From: an uncultured Pseudomonadales bacterium
GTDB taxonomy: Bacteria > Pseudomonadota > Gammaproteobacteria > Pseudomonadales > Azotimanducaceae
Length of the DNA stretch: 64,000 nucleotides
Assembly: GCA_951813515.1 (NCBI GenBank)
Contig: OX638346.1
Location: 861,617 to 925,616 of the forward strand
Reading direction: 5' to 3'
Shown: positions 51,158-59,761 of the stretch, piece by piece
Layout: each line of letters begins with the position of its first letter
Numbering within the stretch: the stretch's first letter is position 1
Notes under the pieces: generated by a model
What the model saw: only the letters and a program-made list of their open reading frames with translations
Told to the model about the DNA's origin: nothing
Databases searched by the model: none
Made by a program: the position numbers and the translations under genes

Positions 51158-52381
51158 TTACGTCAGTTCTGAAAAGACCTCTTCGTCGTGCTCGCCGAGC
51201 TTCGGGGCACGGCGCCAAATCCGCCAGGGGCTGGCCGGCAAGGGATACGGCGCGCCCGGGTATGTGATGGTGCGTTCGATATCTTCGTGGTACACGTCCA
51301 CGTGGAATCCGCGCGCCTTGATGTGCTCGTCCTCGAATGCTTCCTCGGGCGCATTGACAACGGCGGACGTAAAGCCCTTGCGTTGGCTTTGGACGAAGAA
51401 CTCCTGGGCCGTGAGTGTGGACGCGATCAGCTTCATTGCCTCCCGTCCCGCGCCGAAAATGGCCGTTACCGCGTCGTCCTCGCCGATAAGGCCCATGTTG
51501 AGGTGCCCTTCCCAGTTGGCACCCATCTCCAGGAACACCGCTTCCGGCAACTGGCTTTCCAGGTCAAGCTCCTTCAGCCATTCGTGCAACAGGGCGAACT
51601 GCTCCTGGTTGCGCGCGCCGGCACCGGTCGATGCGAGCCGACCGTCCGCGCAGAGTTGGCTGGTTTTCGTGGTTGGCGTGACCGACGCGTGGCGCCCCGT
51701 CTGGCGCTGCACGGTGGTCTGAGCGGTGAGCCAGCGGATGCTCGAGCCTTCCGTCGTGACGTTCAACGCGGCGTGCTGGCTCAAGTCGATGAACTGGCCC
51801 TCGCCGCTGACGCCCCGATACGCCAACGCAGTCAGCACCGAAAGAAACCCGAAGTTCGCCCCGGTCTGATAGCCCTGCTGCGGCCCGCGCACCGGCGGCA
51901 GCGAGTGATCGTCGTAGCCGCAACTCCACATCGGCCCGCCGCCCGCCAGGAGCGTCAGGTCGGTCGCGGGCAAGTCGCTCTTCGGATCGTTGCGGCCGAA
52001 TGGCGTGACCGAGGCATGAATCAGGTCCGTCCGATGCTTGATCAAATCGTCGTAATCCAGACCGAGCGTTGCAAGCCGGTCGGGCGGCTCGCCCTCGATG
52101 AGAACATCGGCGGTGGCGACGAGCGCTCGAAAGCGGTCTCGCCCGTCCTCGTCGTCCAGGTCGATCACCACGCTCCGCTTGCTGCTGTTGTAGTGCCACC
52201 AGTACAGGCTTCGGTCCTCGCCGGGCGTGTCGTCGAGGAATGGCGGATAGCCCCGGCATGGGTCGCCGCCCGGCGGTTCCACGAGGATCACGTCCGCGCC
52301 CATGTCGCCGCAAAGCTTGCCGACGAAGGCGATCGGCTCCCGGGCAAGCTCGATCACGCGAATCCCGGTCAGCGCGGTCAT
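51158..52381 (-). CDS. Family III CoA-transferase-like subunit lacking the catalytic Asp
   Basis: A 407-residue CaiB/BaiF-fold protein. N-terminal GADVILVEPPGGDP and KRSVVIDLDDEDG are standard, but at the nucleophile position it reads GPQQGYQTG (166-174) with no Asp. Its ATG overlaps the stop of the upstream CoA-transferase gene (ATGA), so the two are translated together. Two-subunit family III enzymes such as BbsEF combine an active and an inactive-looking subunit, which fits here. It resembles the first half of the fused protein at 8958 in missing the Asp. Start ATG 52381; the longer frame is antisense-like and not conserved. Confidence 0.82.
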   Translation of the reverse strand: MTALTGIRVIELAREPIAFVGKLCGDMGADVILVEPPGGDPCRGYPPFLDDTPGEDRSLYWWHYNSSKRSVVIDLDDEDGRDRFRALVATADVLIEGEPPDRLATLGLDYDDLIKHRTDLIHASVTPFGRNDPKSDLPATDLTLLAGGGPMWSCGYDDHSLPPVRGPQQGYQTGANFGFLSVLTALAYRGVSGEGQFIDLSQHAALNVTTEGSSIRWLTAQTTVQRQTGRHASVTPTTKTSQLCADGRLASTGAGARNQEQFALLHEWLKELDLESQLPEAVFLEMGANWEGHLNMGLIGEDDAVTAIFGAGREAMKLIASTLTAQEFFVQSQRKGFTSAVVNAPEEAFEDEHIKARGFHVDVYHEDIERTITYPGAPYPLPASPWRIWRRAPKLGEHDEEVFSELT

Positions 52382-53613
52382 ATGACGCCTTCCTCCCGCA
52401 GTTCGTCGACCTCCTTGGAACTCATACCCAGCAAGCGGCCCAGGACCTCTTCGGTGTGCTCGCCGAGGCATGGCCCCCCACGCTCGATAGACCAGTCGGT
52501 CTTCGAGAAATGCACCGGGTGGCCCTCCACTCGAACCGGGCCTATCTCGGGATGCACGACCTTGCGCCAGAGTCCAAAGTTCTCGGTGCTCGGATCGAGA
52601 TCAATGCGCTCCTGGGGTTTCTGCACTGCGGCGGCCGACACGCGAACCTCATGCAGTGCGCTCTGGACTTCGAATTTGTTTCGCTCTGCCGTCCATTGAG
52701 CAATGTGCGCGTCGAGCGCGTCCTGCGACGCCAGGCGTCCTTCCAAATCGGCGAACACCGGATCCCGACACCAGTCTTCATCGATGACGGAAGTCAGCGC
52801 TTCCCATTCGCCCTGGTTGCGGCACGCGATGGCAACCCAGTCGTCGTCCCCGGCGCACGGGTAGACGCCGTGCGGCGCCATGGGCGGCCAGAGGTTGCGG
52901 TTGCTGTCCGGATGCCCCGGACGCCGGGTCGGCCGCTGATTGACCGTCCAGTCGAGCAGCGCCGGACCGTGCAACGTGAGGGCGGCCTCGGTACCCGCGA
53001 GGTCCACCCATTGCCCTTCGCCGGTACGCTGCCGGTGGATGATGGCGAGCAGGACCGCCATCGCCATGTAGTACGCGCCGGTGTGGTCCATGAAGGAATA
53101 GCCCCAACCGGCCGGCTCCTGGTCACGCAACCCCGACGCGAACGTCAACCCGGATATCGCCTGCACCACCGGGCCCCAGGACTTGAAGTCGCTATAGGGT
53201 CCACGGTGGCCGAAACCGCTGTGGGAGACATAGATGATGTCGGGCCTCAGCTCCTTCAGCCGCTCGTAGCCAAATCCCCACCGATCGAGCACGCCCTTCG
53301 AGAAGTTCTCGGTCACGACATCGGAGATCTTGACGAGTTCGGCCAAGATTTCCTTGCCACGTTCCGTCCTCAGGTTGAGCGTGATGCCGTGCTTCTTCGT
53401 GTTGTGGTTGTTGAAGCTGCCGCTGAGGTTGACGCTGCTGTTGCCGTCGACGGTGGGCGCCCTGCTGCGCAGGATGTCCCAGCGACCCTCATTCACCGGA
53501 TCTTCGATGCGAATCACCTCGGCGCCGAAGGAAGCAAGCCACTTCGTCGCCCCCGCTCCCGCCAGTTGGCCGGTGAAGTCGCAGATGCGGAAGGAAGACA
53601 GCGCTTCGGGCAT
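52378..53613 (-). CDS. Family III CoA-transferase, catalytic-type subunit
   Basis: A 411-residue CaiB/BaiF protein with the catalytic Asp in place (D176 in FMDHTGAYY). FGAEVIRIEDP and HGITLNLRTERGK mark the N-domain; the end has the typical LGEHTEEVLGRLLG. ATG 53613 (MPEALSSFRICDF) was chosen by family alignment; no strong ribosome site is visible. Its stop overlaps the next CoA-transferase start by 4 nt, suggesting a heteromeric enzyme. Divergent from the crotonase gene at 53943. Confidence 0.85.
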   Translation of the reverse strand: MPEALSSFRICDFTGQLAGAGATKWLASFGAEVIRIEDPVNEGRWDILRSRAPTVDGNSSVNLSGSFNNHNTKKHGITLNLRTERGKEILAELVKISDVVTENFSKGVLDRWGFGYERLKELRPDIIYVSHSGFGHRGPYSDFKSWGPVVQAISGLTFASGLRDQEPAGWGYSFMDHTGAYYMAMAVLLAIIHRQRTGEGQWVDLAGTEAALTLHGPALLDWTVNQRPTRRPGHPDSNRNLWPPMAPHGVYPCAGDDDWVAIACRNQGEWEALTSVIDEDWCRDPVFADLEGRLASQDALDAHIAQWTAERNKFEVQSALHEVRVSAAAVQKPQERIDLDPSTENFGLWRKVVHPEIGPVRVEGHPVHFSKTDWSIERGGPCLGEHTEEVLGRLLGMSSKEVDELREEGVI

Positions 53614-53942
53614 CGTTCGGGTTCTTGAGAACAGCTTCTCGACTATCTTACTCGATGGTGCGGACGCAATTTGCCCGGCCAAAAACTGAAAACGTGAAAA
53701 TTCGAACAATGCGTTCGAGATTTCCTGTTTCGTGGTGATCGACGAGGTGCAACGCAGACACTGCGTAGACTCTGGGTGATGGGGAGCACACTACCATGGT
53801 CAGACGCTCAAACCTCTCCGAACTGGGGCGATCATTCGGCATGTCCGATCACCCCTCTCCCCGACCGTCACGGGTGCGTGGAACACGTCCGATAAAGCTA
53901 AACTTGAAGCTCCCCCATCCGGACGCGAAAGAGGACTAGGAC
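53614..53942. other. 329-bp divergent intergenic region
   Basis: Lies between the CoA-transferase pair and the crotonase gene. It ends in a purine-rich ribosome site (AAAGAGGACTAGGAC) before 53943. Short open frames inside have no start signals or recognisable similarity; no RNA gene or repeat is seen. Confidence 0.4.
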
Positions 53943-54764
53943 ATGGCATACGAGCACATTCTGACCGAGACCGCCGGAAGGGTTGGCATCATCCGGTTCA
54001 ACCGGCCGGAGAAGCTGAACGCCATGAACGATCAATTGCGCGAAGAGACCCTCACGCAGATCGGCATCTGGAATGAAGACGACAGCATCGGCGCGATCGT
54101 AGTCACCGGGGAGGGGCGCGCGTTCTGTTCCGGCGCCGACCTCGACGACTTCGCGGTTCGGGAAGAGCGCAACCGGGAAGCCACGGCAGCGTCGTTCCGC
54201 ACCGGACCGCAGCCCATGCGCTGGACGGCCGGGGGCGCGCGCGGCATCACGCCGTTCCTGATGACGTCGAAGCCCACCATCGCCGCCGTCAACGGCTACT
54301 CTGTCGGGATCGGCCTGACGTTCATCCTGCCGTTCGACATCCGCATCGCATCGACCGACGCCCTCTTCAGCATCCGGTTCATCAGGGTGGGCCTGATGCC
54401 GGAGCTTGGATCCACGCGCCTGCTGGCACAGCTCGTTGGTCTCGGGAACGCAGCCGACATGTGCCTGACGGGCCGCATGGTGACGGCCGCCGAAGCCCTC
54501 AGGATGGGGCTGGTGATCAAGGTCACGGAACCGGATAACCTCCTCGAAGCCGCCGTCGAGAAGGCTACGGAGATAGCCAACAATCCGCCCCAGGCCGTGA
54601 TGTTCGTGAAGGAGTTGCTGCGTCAGAATCCGCTCGATCCCGACATCGACCGGGTTGGCGAGCGCGAGGGCATCCGCGACCAGATCGCGCGGCGCCACCC
54701 CGACCACGCCGAAGCGCTGGCGGCACTCATGGAGAAGCGCGCACCGAAGTTCGGGCGGGGCTGA
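53943..54764 (+). CDS. Enoyl-CoA hydratase/isomerase family protein (isomerase-like active site)
   Basis: A 273-residue crotonase-fold protein. RPEKLNAM and RAFCSGADLDDF (oxyanion loop) are clear. The two glutamates of true enoyl-CoA hydratases are not at their usual places (SVGIGLTFIL, FSIRFIRVG), but VGLMPELGST carries E154, where ECI2/PECI-type delta3-delta2-enoyl-CoA isomerases have their single catalytic Glu. So an isomerase-like reaction is more likely than hydration. ATG 53943 after AGAGGACTAGG. Convergent with the dioxygenase ending 2 nt away. Confidence 0.83.
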   Translation: MAYEHILTETAGRVGIIRFNRPEKLNAMNDQLREETLTQIGIWNEDDSIGAIVVTGEGRAFCSGADLDDFAVREERNREATAASFRTGPQPMRWTAGGARGITPFLMTSKPTIAAVNGYSVGIGLTFILPFDIRIASTDALFSIRFIRVGLMPELGSTRLLAQLVGLGNAADMCLTGRMVTAAEALRMGLVIKVTEPDNLLEAAVEKATEIANNPPQAVMFVKELLRQNPLDPDIDRVGEREGIRDQIARRHPDHAEALAALMEKRAPKFGRG

Positions 54765-54765
54765 C

Positions 54766-55566
54766 CTACGAGCTGACCCAGTGGTGATACAAGGGCTTCA
54801 CCTGCTCCGGCATCGCTTCGTATGTCTCTACGGAGATGCGGGGCATGGGCGGCGCCGCGGTGTCGCCGAACTCCTCGGCCATGCGGATACCCTCCGGCGA
54901 CTCGGGATCGATCGGCTGCAGGTTGAGCCACCACGGCGCGTAGCACACCCGCATCGCCACCCGGGGTTGCTTGCCGTCGTAGTCCGCATTGGCATGCCAT
55001 AGCCGGCTGTCCAGCAACACGACGCTGCCCGCCCTCCCCGACACCTGGATCTCCGTCGCGCGCGGCGCTTTCTCGTCGATCATGGTGTCCGTAGTCGGAT
55101 CGATCCCCGATCGGTGCGTGCCAGGCGCGATGATCGTGCCTCCGCTATCCGGCAGAAACGGCGACAGCATCCAGATAGAAGTGAGGTACATCACCGTATC
55201 CGGAAACGGGGGCAGGATGCCCGCAGCCGGACGCGTGCCAAAGGGCCAGTCCACGTGCCATTGCTCGCGGACGTCGCCGGGACGCCGGAAGGTCGGCCCC
55301 ATCCAACCTACGCGGTAGAACGGTCCCCAAAGCGCTTCGAGAATCGCCAGCATGCGTGGCTCGGCGACGTGGCGTACGAACTCGCTGTTGTGGGCGAGAA
55401 AGCTACCGTCCTGCCGGTACTCCGGTGACGCCATTGTCGCGAGCACGCTATCACGTACGGCCCCGACTTCCGCCTCGGGAATGACCCCTTCCAGAATGCA
55501 CCATCCGTCGACCCGCAAACGCAACAGGTCGTGTTCGATCGTCGGCGCAGTCTCCTGGACTGGCAT
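54766..55566 (-). CDS. PhyH-family dioxygenase (short, copy C2)
   Basis: A 266-residue dioxygenase-type protein: H104-x-D106 (QWHVDWPFG), H191 (RLWHANADY) and R202 (QPRVAM), with APGTHRSG as the conserved strand. Tryptophan-rich segments (HVDWPFG, APWWLNLQ) differ from the other copies, and it has no HEAT part. ATG 55566 (MPVQETAPTIEHD) is preferred over the longer frame to 55611. It ends convergently with the crotonase gene, and no partner gene lies on its strand. Substrate unknown. Confidence 0.83.
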   Translation of the reverse strand: MPVQETAPTIEHDLLRLRVDGWCILEGVIPEAEVGAVRDSVLATMASPEYRQDGSFLAHNSEFVRHVAEPRMLAILEALWGPFYRVGWMGPTFRRPGDVREQWHVDWPFGTRPAAGILPPFPDTVMYLTSIWMLSPFLPDSGGTIIAPGTHRSGIDPTTDTMIDEKAPRATEIQVSGRAGSVVLLDSRLWHANADYDGKQPRVAMRVCYAPWWLNLQPIDPESPEGIRMAEEFGDTAAPPMPRISVETYEAMPEQVKPLYHHWVSS

Positions 55567-55700
55567 CGAAACGTCCTTTTCTTCTAAACAATGACGTGAG
55601 GGCCTCGCCAAGGGAGTAGCGATTGAGCAATGGTCGGGGCGTTATTCCCCTTCCAACAAGGTCAAGACGTTACCCACTTCTCGAAGGCAAGTTCTGGATC

Positions 55701-56555
55701 CTAAAACGACGTTGGATCGAAGAGCTTGACGTGCGATGCCGTCTCCCCCTCATAGGCGAACTCTACGTTGAGTGCGACATATTTTGTCCACAACCGCCAG
55801 ACACTTCCCCACCTGTCGTCACCCGGATTCGCCTGTTCAACCGGTAAGCCCAGTTTGACCGCCTCCTGCATGGATATAGCCGCTCCGTGGCTCTGCGAGT
55901 CATCCAGAAGAGGGCCTCGCAGCTGCCGCGCCATCTGTTCAATCTTCTCCTCAGATCGGCCCGAAACGCAGGCTAGAGCTTCCGTCAATTGTCCTTCCGC
56001 ACGCTTTAGAGCATCGCGTGCCTGTTGAACCATCAACGCTGTGATGTCGCCTAGAAGCGATGCGTGGATCGGATAGGTTTGTGGATTCGCTTGAACGCGA
56101 CGTTCAGCCTCCTCTACTGCGGCAATGATTGCTTTTCCTGCCGCCAACGAACCAGATAACAAGAACTGAGGATCCACAGGACCAAGATCGCTGGTAGGAC
56201 CCATGTAGATTCGATCAGCTCCGAGGGAGAAAAGAGTCCCGGCACTCTTTGCCTGATCCGGCACAACAACTGTCAGTTCTTTGCACCGACACTGCGCTTG
56301 GCGAATGAGTCTCAGCGCAGTCTCACCATCTCCGCCAGGAGTCGAGAGAAGAATGTGAAGATCCTGCTGGGGATCGGCGTCGTATAGAACTTCCTCGAAG
56401 AGCGTCACGCTTCTTGAGAACAGCGTGTCACTCATCACGACCAGTCGGCAATTGTAGGCCTGCTGGTACTGACGAATCAGTTGCTGGCGCTCATAGCGAA
56501 GCGAGTTTTGGGCCTCGAAAAGCGGGCTGCGAGACTGCGAGGTGCTCCCTACCAA
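55701..56555 (-). CDS. SDH-family Clp-fold serine protease
   Basis: A 284-residue protein of the serine-dehydrogenase-proteinase (PF01972-like) group, related to ClpP and SppA. ILLSTPGGDGETALRLI forms the oxyanion loop, S104 in PDQAKSAGTLF is the likely nucleophile, and IYMGPTSDLGPVDPQ is the second conserved block. There is no signal peptide or membrane helix, so it is cytosolic. Codon use is less GC-rich than its neighbours, suggesting acquisition. A small Pro-rich gene lies 13 nt upstream on the same strand and is probably cotranscribed. Confidence 0.84.
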   Translation of the reverse strand: MVGSTSQSRSPLFEAQNSLRYERQQLIRQYQQAYNCRLVVMSDTLFSRSVTLFEEVLYDADPQQDLHILLSTPGGDGETALRLIRQAQCRCKELTVVVPDQAKSAGTLFSLGADRIYMGPTSDLGPVDPQFLLSGSLAAGKAIIAAVEEAERRVQANPQTYPIHASLLGDITALMVQQARDALKRAEGQLTEALACVSGRSEEKIEQMARQLRGPLLDDSQSHGAAISMQEAVKLGLPVEQANPGDDRWGSVWRLWTKYVALNVEFAYEGETASHVKLFDPTSF

Positions 56556-56568
56556 GGGTTGCCACTCC

Positions 56569-56772
56569 TCAAGTCAGACTTTGTTGAAACGAAAACGTCG
56601 CCGGTTTTCCCTGCCGTGCTTTCCTACCTTCTTGATGCGCTCTCTTCGCTCTCTCGATCCGCTCGTGCCAATCCGAATCATACTTCGCTGGCGGCGGAGG
56701 CGCTATCGGCGGCGGTGCACTCTGCACTTCATCTTTCAGTTCGGGATTTGTCATCGACCAATCCTCCGTCAT
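56569..56772 (-). CDS. Small Pro-rich, basic hypothetical protein
   Basis: A 67-residue frame (ATG 56772, or 61 residues from ATG 56754). It has a proline run (APPPIAPPPPAKYD) then a basic amphipathic helix (DWHERIERAKRAHQEGRKAR). It ends 13 nt before the SDH-type protease gene, in the same direction and with similar, less GC-rich composition. Function unknown; possibly an adaptor or regulator of the protease, by position only. Confidence 0.5.
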   Translation of the reverse strand: MTEDWSMTNPELKDEVQSAPPPIAPPPPAKYDSDWHERIERAKRAHQEGRKARQGKPATFSFQQSLT

Positions 56773-57022
56773 TGGCGCGTCCAGCGGTTGGCACAGTCGC
56801 TAGCTCCCGCCGTCTGTGCACAAGAGTGCAAGGCACCTTATCAGCGGCAACTCAGGTGTCAAGGACGCGTCAGGACGCGTCTCGTCTGGTTCCCAATGCA
56901 TACTTGGCTCCTCCGCACTCGCGGGCCAATTCCCAACGTGTCCCATCTTCGGAAAGATGGACCGCTCGAGGACGGGAGCCACTTCGGGTCCACGATGACG
57001 AGTGCAGCTGACTGTCGGCGAT

Positions 57023-57076
57023 CTACTCGTATTGCGACTTAACGTTCGCCACACCTTTCGAGTAGAGTGTCGCAAT
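57023..57076 (+). promoter_or_regulatory. Interlocked inverted repeats (pseudoknot topology) in a 5' leader
   Basis: CTACTCG (57023-57029) pairs with CGAGTAG (57059-57065), and ATTGCGAC (57031-57038) pairs with GTCGCAAT (57069-57076). The order a-b-a'-b' is that of an H-type pseudoknot, ending just before the ribosome site GGGGGAGGG of the crotonase gene at 57096. The rest of the 323-bp gap (56773-57095) shows no gene. It could instead be two overlapping protein-binding palindromes. Confidence 0.35.
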
Positions 57077-57095
57077 CGCTCAGGGGGAGGGAACA

Positions 57096-57833
57096 ATGCT
57101 CGTCGAGATCGCTACGGAAGGGGCGGTGCGCACCGTCACCATGAACAGGCCCGAAAAGCTCAATGCGATGAGCGACGAGATGCTCGATGAATTGCGGGCC
57201 GCATTCTCCGCCACCCCTCCCAACAGGGAGCGCGTGACGATCCTGCGCGGCGCGGGTCGCTCCTTCTGCGCCGGAAGGGACATCGGCGGGTCCATGAACG
57301 TCTCCGTCGAGCCGGTGTTTCACGCGGTCGAGACCTATCCGCTGCCGGTGATCGCCGTCGTGCAGGGGCACGCCATCGCCGGCGGCTGCGAGATCGCCCT
57401 GCACTGCGACTTCGTCGTCGCGTCGACGAATGCGCGCTTCGGCATGTCGCTCGCGCAGATCGGCCTGGCGCCCACCTGGTTCCTGGCGAAGAAACTGCTC
57501 GATGTCGCCGGGCCGGTCGGCACGCGCGAGATACTCCTGCTCGGGGACCCGTTGCCGGCGACAAAGCTCCACGAACTGGGGATGATCGCTCGGGTTGCCG
57601 AACCCGATGAACTCGAGGCTGCCGTCGATGCCCTGGTCGATCGTCTCGTACAGAATGCGCCGCTCTCGGTTCGCGCCATCAAGGCGCTGCTCCTGCGCGA
57701 GATGACGTTCCGGGATGGCATCTTCCACGCAGACGTCGACAACCTCGTTCGGCAGGTACGGGATAGCCAGGACGCCGTCGAGGGCAAGCGTGCACGGCTT
57801 GAGCGGCGGCGCGCCAACTTCCAGGGCCGTTAA
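57096..57833 (+). CDS. Enoyl-CoA hydratase/isomerase family protein
   Basis: A 245-residue crotonase-fold protein: RPEKLNAM, SFCAGRDIGG (oxyanion loop) and GHAIAGGCEIALHCD with E99 at the first hydratase glutamate position; the second Glu position is not acidic (FGMSLAQIGLAP). One-Glu crotonases catalyse several reactions (hydration, isomerisation, others), so the exact one is open. ATG 57096 follows GGGGGAGGG. The leader contains interlocked inverted repeats. No partner gene follows on the same strand. Confidence 0.84.
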   Translation: MLVEIATEGAVRTVTMNRPEKLNAMSDEMLDELRAAFSATPPNRERVTILRGAGRSFCAGRDIGGSMNVSVEPVFHAVETYPLPVIAVVQGHAIAGGCEIALHCDFVVASTNARFGMSLAQIGLAPTWFLAKKLLDVAGPVGTREILLLGDPLPATKLHELGMIARVAEPDELEAAVDALVDRLVQNAPLSVRAIKALLLREMTFRDGIFHADVDNLVRQVRDSQDAVEGKRARLERRRANFQGR

Positions 57834-57911
57834 GCGTTCTTCAGTTTGCTGAACCAGCCCTCCCCGAGCCGCATCACAGCTTCGTTGAGAAAGGACCAGA
57901 GAAAGGGTCCA

Positions 57912-59615
57912 CTAACGAGCTTCGATCACGGTCCTTGCCTGCCTCAGCACGATGGTGCAGACGCGATCAATTCGAACGCTGCGAACCCCTAGCTCCGAAT
58001 AGCCGACCCGCTCCGGACCGTCCAATGGCTCGTCGTCGATCACGAGGGACCTCGACATGGCGTCGGAATCAAACACCCAATGACAAGAGACGCCGACGTT
58101 GAAGTCGTCCGTGCCGTGCACGTAGCCGTTGAGGGAAATCCGGTGCGTGATCGTCAACAGATGCTGGTCCGAGAACTTGAAGCCCGGTACAAGGATGTGT
58201 TCGTCCCTCGTGTATTCCCAATGATCGGGTGCTAGAAGACTGCCTGAGTCGATCTTGCGATCACGACACTCAATGCAAGTGGACTCGACCATGTCCGTGA
58301 ACAGCACCGTCAGGTCGTCCAAGGCGTCGCGCAACGCTTCCACCGTGGGTCGAATGTGTTTGGAATACGCCTCATCAAGAATGCCGACATCCGTCGCTGA
58401 AGGTGCCGGAACTGCTCTAGCTTCGGCGAAAGCCGCGACTTCTCGGCCCACCTCCAAGCGTTCGAGCGCATCGCTCAACTCGTCGAACGGCACGACCTCC
58501 GCAGTGCTTCGCGACTGGCGATCCCTGCCTCCATACACCACGGCCTTGAAGGAGATATCCGGAATCGTCCTCGCCACTGCATCAAGGGTCGCAAAAGCAT
58601 CCGAGGGTATGGTTGCGCCAGCCTTGATTTCGATCGCCATTTGTCCGTCGGCGCCCTCAAACAATAAGTCGCACTCCAGTCCACGGCTGTCGCGGAAGAA
58701 CGACAGATTTGCCGAACGCCCTCGGTTCAATCGGTATTTCAGCGCTTCGACGACTACCATGTTCTCGAACAGCGCTCCTCGCAGCGGATGTGTGGCTATC
58801 TGATCCGCGCCTTCGATTCCGATGAGATGCGCAGCAAGCCCCACGTCGTAGAAGTACAGCTTGGGCGACTTTACGAGCCGCTTGCGGATGTTGGCGTGGA
58901 ACGGGGGCAGGCGGAACGCGATGTAGCTCGCCTCCAGCACGCCGAGCCAGTTCCGTGCCGTCGTGTGAGAAACGCCGGCATCCCTGCCCAGGGCCACCAG
59001 ATCTGTCAGCCGTCCGACCCGGCCCGCGCACAGTCGCACAAAGCGCTCGAAGTTCGAAAGGTCTCGGATGCCGCCAAGTCGTCTCACATCGCGCTCAACG
59101 TATGTCCCGAAGTAATCGCTCAAAGCTCGCCTCGGTTCGATGCCCTGATCGTGGACCCTCGGATAAAAGCCCGAGTAAAGGACTTCATCCAAAGCTCCCG
59201 GCGCTCCAGCCCTCACACGTTCCGCCAGCGTGAACGGCAGGAGCCGCAGGAGAACTGTGCGGCCTGCCAGCGATTGGATGATGGCTTCGGACAACTGGAA
59301 ATGCTCACTGCCGGTCAATATGAAAAGGCCGTTGTGTCCTCGCTCGTCGGCGAAGACCTGAAGGTAGGAAAGCAGTTCGGGAACGCGCTGAATTTCGTCG
59401 ATAATTGCGCCCCCTTCGAGCCGGGAAAGGAAACCGTGAGGATCGGTCGCGGCGAAATCGCGTTGGTCGGGTGCCTCCAGATTCGCGTACGCCAACTGCG
59501 GAAAGGTCTCGCGACATAGTGTCGTCTTTCCGGATTGCCTCGGTCCGGTCACCGTAACGAAGGGATACTGCCCGAACAGGTCAAACAGACATCCGGTGAT
59601 CTCGCGTTCGATCAT
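57912..59615 (-). CDS. DUF4143-type AAA ATPase with long C-terminal extension
   Basis: A 567-residue protein. Residues 1-380 are a complete DUF4143 ATPase: Walker A GPRQSGKT (24-31), Walker B GAIIDEIQ with D73/E74, and the C-terminal GLECDLLF and AIEIKAG segments. Residues from about 381 to 567 are an additional module I do not recognise (TVLFTDMVESTCIECRDRK, later VSCHWVFDSDAMSRSLVIDD), whereas the gene at 21667 ends after the DUF4143 part. ATG 59615 (MIEREITG). Dense palindromes lie 22 nt upstream. Function unknown. Confidence 0.82.
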   Translation of the reverse strand: MIEREITGCLFDLFGQYPFVTVTGPRQSGKTTLCRETFPQLAYANLEAPDQRDFAATDPHGFLSRLEGGAIIDEIQRVPELLSYLQVFADERGHNGLFILTGSEHFQLSEAIIQSLAGRTVLLRLLPFTLAERVRAGAPGALDEVLYSGFYPRVHDQGIEPRRALSDYFGTYVERDVRRLGGIRDLSNFERFVRLCAGRVGRLTDLVALGRDAGVSHTTARNWLGVLEASYIAFRLPPFHANIRKRLVKSPKLYFYDVGLAAHLIGIEGADQIATHPLRGALFENMVVVEALKYRLNRGRSANLSFFRDSRGLECDLLFEGADGQMAIEIKAGATIPSDAFATLDAVARTIPDISFKAVVYGGRDRQSRSTAEVVPFDELSDALERLEVGREVAAFAEARAVPAPSATDVGILDEAYSKHIRPTVEALRDALDDLTVLFTDMVESTCIECRDRKIDSGSLLAPDHWEYTRDEHILVPGFKFSDQHLLTITHRISLNGYVHGTDDFNVGVSCHWVFDSDAMSRSLVIDDEPLDGPERVGYSELGVRSVRIDRVCTIVLRQARTVIEAR

Positions 59616-59636
59616 GAAATCAATTGTACGCCTCAA

Positions 59637-59667
59637 GTAACAATATGAAATTGTTACTTTCATATTG
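59637..59667. promoter_or_regulatory. Overlapping palindromes upstream of the long DUF4143 gene
   Basis: GTAACAAT (59637-59644) pairs with ATTGTTAC (59650-59657), and CAATATGAAA (59641-59650) pairs with TTTCATATTG (59658-59667); both are perfect. The 31-bp AT-rich block lies 22 nt before the ATPase start and 95 nt before the divergent dehydratase gene at 59762. A compact operator or an attenuator-like structure is likely. Confidence 0.55.
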
Positions 59668-59761
59668 CACATGATCCTCCTTGGGTCGAATATGATTCAA
59701 TCGGCAACATGGTCTGCATTGCGGCCTGATCGACAACACAACTAAACACGGGAGGAAACAA

